Shown: in pieces, positions 4,625-6,729 of the stretch
How positions within the stretch are numbered: position 1 is the stretch's first letter
How the letters are laid out: each line of letters begins with the position of its first letter
Assembly (NCBI GenBank): GCA_035549875.1
Contig: DASZPV010000179.1
Coordinates: 1 to 6,729 of the forward strand
Source of the DNA: JAKFWI01 sp035549875
Lineage (GTDB): Bacteria > Pseudomonadota > Alphaproteobacteria > Caulobacterales > Aquidulcibacteraceae
Length of the DNA stretch: 6,729 nucleotides
Direction: 5' to 3'
Translations under genes and position numbers: made by a program
The notes under the pieces: generated by a model
Told to the model about the DNA's origin: nothing
Databases searched by the model: none
What the model saw: the letters and a program-made list of their open reading frames with translations, nothing else

Positions 4625-5989
4625 GTGGCCAACACAAAAGACAAGGCGCCGCCGATCGAAGGCTTTAGCCAGCTCGTCGCGCATCTGGAATCGGGCTGCA
4701 AGCCGAAGGCCAAATGGCGCATCGGCACGGAGCACGAGAAGTTTCCGTTCCACCGCGCCGATAAATCGCCCGTGCCCTATGAGGGGCCGCAGGGCATAGG
4801 CGCGTTGCTGCAGGGGATGGCGGATAAATATGATTGGGAGCCGGTCCGCGAGGGCGGCAAGGTTATTGCGCTGAAGGGCGGCGGGGCTTCGATCACGCTG
4901 GAGCCGGCGGGGCAGTTTGAACTTTCAGGCGCCCCCCTCGACCACGTCCATCAAACCTGTTCGGAAGTCGGCGCGCATCTGAAGCAATTGCGCGATGTCG
5001 CTGGCGCGCTCGACATCAAATTCCTCGCCCTGGGGTTTTCGCCGAAATGGAGTTTCGATGAAACCCCGATGATGCCGAAGGCGCGCTACAAGATCATGCG
5101 CGAATACATGGGCAGGGTTGGCCGGCTCGGGCGGCAGATGATGTTTCGCTCCTGCACGGTGCAGGCCAATCTCGACTTCGGCTCGGAAGCCGACATGCGG
5201 AAGAAATTCCGCGTCGGCCTCGCCTTGCAGCCGATCGCCACCGCCCTGTTCGCCAATTCGCCGTTCGCCGAAGGGCGCACCAACGGGTTTTTGTCCTACC
5301 GCTCGCATGTGTGGACCGACACCGATCCTGACCGCACCGGCATGCTGCCGTTCGTGTTCGAGGACGGGTTCGGGTTCGAGCAATACGCCGCATACGCGCT
5401 CGATGTGCCGATGTATTTTGTCTACCGCGACGGCAAATACATCAACGCCGCCGGCCAGTCGTTCCGCAAGTTCATGGCGGGCAAACTTGAAGCTTTGCCC
5501 GGCGAACTGCCGACGATGAAGGATTGGGAAGATCACCTGACGACGATCTTTCCGGAAGTGCGCCTCAAGACCTATCTGGAAATGCGCGGCGCTGATGCGG
5601 GCCCGTCGGGCCGGCTTTGCGCGCTGCCGGCGTTCTGGGCGGGCATTTTCGGCTGCGATGCGGCGCTCGAAGCGGCGTGGAGCCTGGTCAAAGGCTGGAC
5701 GGCGGAGGATCGCGAAGCGCTGCGCCGCGCCGTGCCGGTTCTTGGCCTGCGCGCGCCGATCCGCGGCGGTTCGGCGCGCGAAATCGCGCAAGCCGCGCTG
5801 GCGATCTCGCGGCAAGGGCTGAAGGACCGGGCCAGGCTGAACGCCAGCGGCGACGACGAGACGATCTTCCTGGCCGAACTCGACGATGTGGCCGCCACCG
5901 GCGTCACCTCGGCAGAGCGCCTGCTGGAACGCTGGCGCACCGAATGGCGCGGCGATATCGAGCCGGTGTTCGAGGCCTGCGCATACTGA
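4625..5989 (+). CDS. gshA: Glutamate-cysteine ligase, plant/alphaproteobacterial type
   Basis: This cytosolic enzyme joins L-glutamate and L-cysteine using ATP to make gamma-glutamylcysteine, the first step of glutathione synthesis. The 454-residue product belongs to the plant-type class shared by alphaproteobacteria and chloroplast GSH1, not the E. coli class. Family blocks in order: RIGTEHEKF (residues 32-40), EPAGQFELSG (93-102), FRSCTVQANLDF (174-185), FANSPFAEG (209-217), GMLPFVFEDGFGFE (239-252), VPMYFVYRDG (261-270), FPEVRLKTYLEMRGAD (309-324) and LCALPAFW (331-338). The length is normal and no break is visible. The GTG start at 4625 is chosen for its GGGAGG ribosome-binding site; an ATG at 4598 would add nine residues. 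It lies 76 bp after rsmE. That gap could carry its own promoter, but I see no clear one. A GNAT gene follows after a hairpin. Confidence 0.97.
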   Translation: MANTKDKAPPIEGFSQLVAHLESGCKPKAKWRIGTEHEKFPFHRADKSPVPYEGPQGIGALLQGMADKYDWEPVREGGKVIALKGGGASITLEPAGQFELSGAPLDHVHQTCSEVGAHLKQLRDVAGALDIKFLALGFSPKWSFDETPMMPKARYKIMREYMGRVGRLGRQMMFRSCTVQANLDFGSEADMRKKFRVGLALQPIATALFANSPFAEGRTNGFLSYRSHVWTDTDPDRTGMLPFVFEDGFGFEQYAAYALDVPMYFVYRDGKYINAAGQSFRKFMAGKLEALPGELPTMKDWEDHLTTIFPEVRLKTYLEMRGADAGPSGRLCALPAFWAGIFGCDAALEAAWSLVKGWTAEDREALRRAVPVLGLRAPIRGGSAREIAQAALAISRQGLKDRARLNASGDDETIFLAELDDVAATGVTSAERLLERWRTEWRGDIEPVFEACAY

Positions 5990-6002
5990 ACGGCGCGCTT
6001 GC

Positions 6003-6026
6003 GCAAAGTCGGTTTCCCGGCTTTGC
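6003..6026 (+). other. Intercistronic hairpin between gshA and the GNAT gene
   Basis: GCAAAGTCGG (6003-6012) and CCGGCTTTGC (6017-6026) pair over all ten positions, with one U-G wobble, around a TTTC loop. It starts 14 bases after the gshA stop and ends 20 bases before the GNAT GTG at 6047. No T-run follows, so it may be a weak or factor-assisted terminator, an mRNA-end stabiliser or a processing site rather than a classical intrinsic terminator. Its presence also argues against a TTG start at 5999 for the downstream gene. Confidence 0.55.
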
Positions 6027-6034
6027 TCACAAGC

Positions 6035-6039
6035 GGGGA
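6035..6039 (+). promoter_or_regulatory. Ribosome-binding site that sets the GNAT start
   Basis: GGGGA lies seven bases upstream of GTG 6047, a good Shine-Dalgarno position. The alternative TTG at 5999 has only GC-rich sequence before it with no comparable site. Confidence 0.6.
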
Positions 6040-6046
6040 TCGAAAT

Positions 6047-6580
6047 GTGCGCAAAGACCTAACCAAGCCCCTGAGCACCCCGCGCCTGCGGATCGAGCCG
6101 CTGACGGCGCGCCTTGGCGCGATCGCCCGGGAGGGGCCTGAAGCCCTGGCCAAGGCGCTCGACGCTGACGTGCCGCCGGAATGGCATGCCAGCGGCGGTC
6201 TGCGGCTTCTGGCGCGGGCTTGGCGCCAGGAGGGCGATGTCTCGGCCGAGCGCGCGCTGATCGTGCATTCCACTGATGAGAGAGTGATCGGCGATCTCAG
6301 ATTCGAGCCGGTCGAGCGCATGCGCGATACGTTGGAACTCGGCTATTCGATCACCAACCTCTACCGGCGCCAGGGCTACGCAACGGAAGCGGCGGGCGCT
6401 TTGCTTGACTGGGCTTTCGGCGCAGGCGGCGTGCGCCAGGTCATCGCCGGCTGCCACCGCCGCAACCGCCCCTCCGTGCGCACATTGCGGCGCCTGGGCT
6501 TCTGGCTCGACGGCGCGCGCGGGGAAGATTTCTGGTGGGCGATCACGCCGGACTTGCGGGCCGAGGCGCGGGAGGCGTAA
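6047..6580 (+). CDS. GNAT N-acetyltransferase, RimJ/RimL-like
   Basis: A 177-residue acetyltransferase of the Acetyltransf_3 (RimJ/RimL-like) group. It begins with LSTPRLRIEPLTARL, the typical first strand of this group. Next come ERVIGDLRFEPV (residues 79-90) and LELGYSITNLYRRQGYATEA (96-115). This last block holds the R/Q-x-x-G-x-A acetyl-CoA pyrophosphate loop as RRQGYA. NRPSVRTLRRLGFW (140-153) is the usual N-x-x-S-x-x-x-L-x-x-x-G-F element. Such enzymes acetylate protein N-termini, small amines or antibiotics using acetyl-CoA; the substrate here cannot be told. GTG 6047 is preferred for its GGGGA ribosome-binding site and because it leaves the hairpin at 6003-6026 non-coding; a TTG at 5999 would add 16 residues. 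It follows gshA by 57 bp. The next gene is an IS transposase, so this may be the edge of the conserved cluster. Confidence 0.9.
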   Translation: MRKDLTKPLSTPRLRIEPLTARLGAIAREGPEALAKALDADVPPEWHASGGLRLLARAWRQEGDVSAERALIVHSTDERVIGDLRFEPVERMRDTLELGYSITNLYRRQGYATEAAGALLDWAFGAGGVRQVIAGCHRRNRPSVRTLRRLGFWLDGARGEDFWWAITPDLRAEAREA

Positions 6581-6671
6581 TTGCTGCGCCTAGAGCCGTT
6601 TCAAGAAACGTCGAGTCGGGGATTCCCTTTGGTTGCGAACGGTGATTCTTGATCTGTCGTCTTGGCGGATC

Positions 6672-6677
6672 AGGAGG
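6672..6677 (+). promoter_or_regulatory. Strong ribosome-binding site of the transposase gene
   Basis: A full AGGAGG Shine-Dalgarno lies five bases before the ATG at 6683. It is the strongest ribosome-binding sequence in the window and fixes the transposase start. Confidence 0.75.
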
Positions 6678-6682
6678 CGGCG

Positions 6683-6729
6683 ATGGCAAAGGCCTATGAC
6701 ATGGACCTGCGTTTGCGGGTGGTGGGCGC
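6683..6729 (+). CDS. IS630 family transposase, N-terminal fragment (cut by window end)
   Basis: Only the first 15 residues are present, MAKAYDMDLRLRVVG, and the frame stays open to the last base. The pattern M-A-K-A-Y-x-x-D-L-R-x-R-V-V is the familiar start of IS630-type transposases of Proteobacteria, leading into a helix-turn-helix DNA-binding domain. The DDE catalytic domain would lie beyond the window, so whether the gene is intact cannot be judged. The AGGAGG five bases upstream supports the start. Because the call rests on a short match, another transposase group with a similar N-terminus is possible. Confidence 0.75.
   Translation, partial: MAKAYDMDLRLRVVG

Larger units (their letters stand above)
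6591..6729 (+). mobile_element. Left end of an IS630-type insertion sequence (partial)
   Basis: The N-terminus of an IS630-like transposase at 6683 implies an insertion sequence whose left end lies between the GNAT stop (6580) and that start. IS630 elements insert at TA dinucleotides. The TA at 6591-6592, in CCTAGAGC, is the best candidate boundary, but the matching right end is outside the window, so it is unproven. Just inside are CGTTTC-AA-GAAACG (6597-6610) and GGGA-T-TCCC (6619-6627), small inverted repeats that could be part of the terminal structure. Confidence 0.6.

Noticed and set aside
4925..5815. A 296-codon open frame on the minus strand opposite gshA
   Set aside because: It lies wholly inside a clearly identified gene, has Arg/Ala-rich, family-less composition, and is the usual by-product of high-GC coding on the other strand.
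5572..6321. A 249-codon minus-strand open frame spanning the end of gshA and the GNAT gene
   Set aside because: Very Ser/Arg/Ala-rich, with no domain or signal, and it crosses two well-supported genes and the hairpin between them; a GC-driven shadow.
1..6729. Search for CRISPR repeats, tRNA/rRNA genes, riboswitches, toxin-antitoxin pairs or a new defence system
   Set aside because: I saw no regularly spaced repeats, no cloverleaf-like segments and no paired small toxin/antitoxin frames; the genes are mainly housekeeping.

Overview
This is a compact, high-GC chromosomal segment that reads like an alphaproteobacterium. The closest family resemblances are alphaproteobacterial: a plant-type glutamate-cysteine ligase, an ETF-beta lysine methyltransferase (METTL20-like) protein, and the neighbourhood of ubiA facing rsmE and gshA. 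I cannot place the order. Most of the window is housekeeping, and I found no CRISPR array, tRNA, rRNA, phage module or convincing new defence system.

Layout: 1-180 is the 3' end of an unrecognised plus-strand gene. Its stop codon directly abuts the stop of a small minus-strand GNAT acetyltransferase of the COG2388 type (181-474). A 54-bp divergent spacer with a perfect 14-bp palindrome separates this from a 62-residue, two-helix membrane protein (529-717). That gene overlaps tail to tail with a three-gene minus-strand operon, transcribed ubiA (about 2932 to 2003), AlkA-type DNA glycosylase (1992-1351), METTL20-like methyltransferase (1354-707). Facing ubiA on the plus strand is a lipoprotein with an SH3-like domain and a four-cysteine C-terminal region (3118-3726). 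It is less GC-rich and uses different codons from its neighbours. Then come rsmE (3784-4548), gshA (4625-5989) and a RimJ/RimL-type GNAT (6047-6580), all on the plus strand with short gaps. The window ends just inside an IS630-type transposase gene (6683 onward).

How the genes fit together: ubiA makes a ubiquinone precursor. The methyltransferase resembles the enzyme that methylates the beta subunit of electron transfer flavoprotein, which delivers electrons to ubiquinone, so two operon members may touch the same electron route (inference). The glycosylase repairs alkylated bases. RsmE modifies 16S rRNA, and GshA catalyses the first step of glutathione synthesis. The lipoprotein looks like an accessory gene set into an otherwise conserved core neighbourhood, and the IS element marks the right-hand end as a site of genome rearrangement.

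Start-codon choices matter here. gshA and the second GNAT both have a GTG start preceded by a good Shine-Dalgarno sequence, inside a longer open frame. The methyltransferase start is set by an ATGA overlap with the glycosylase stop. The ubiA start remains uncertain between two GTG codons.
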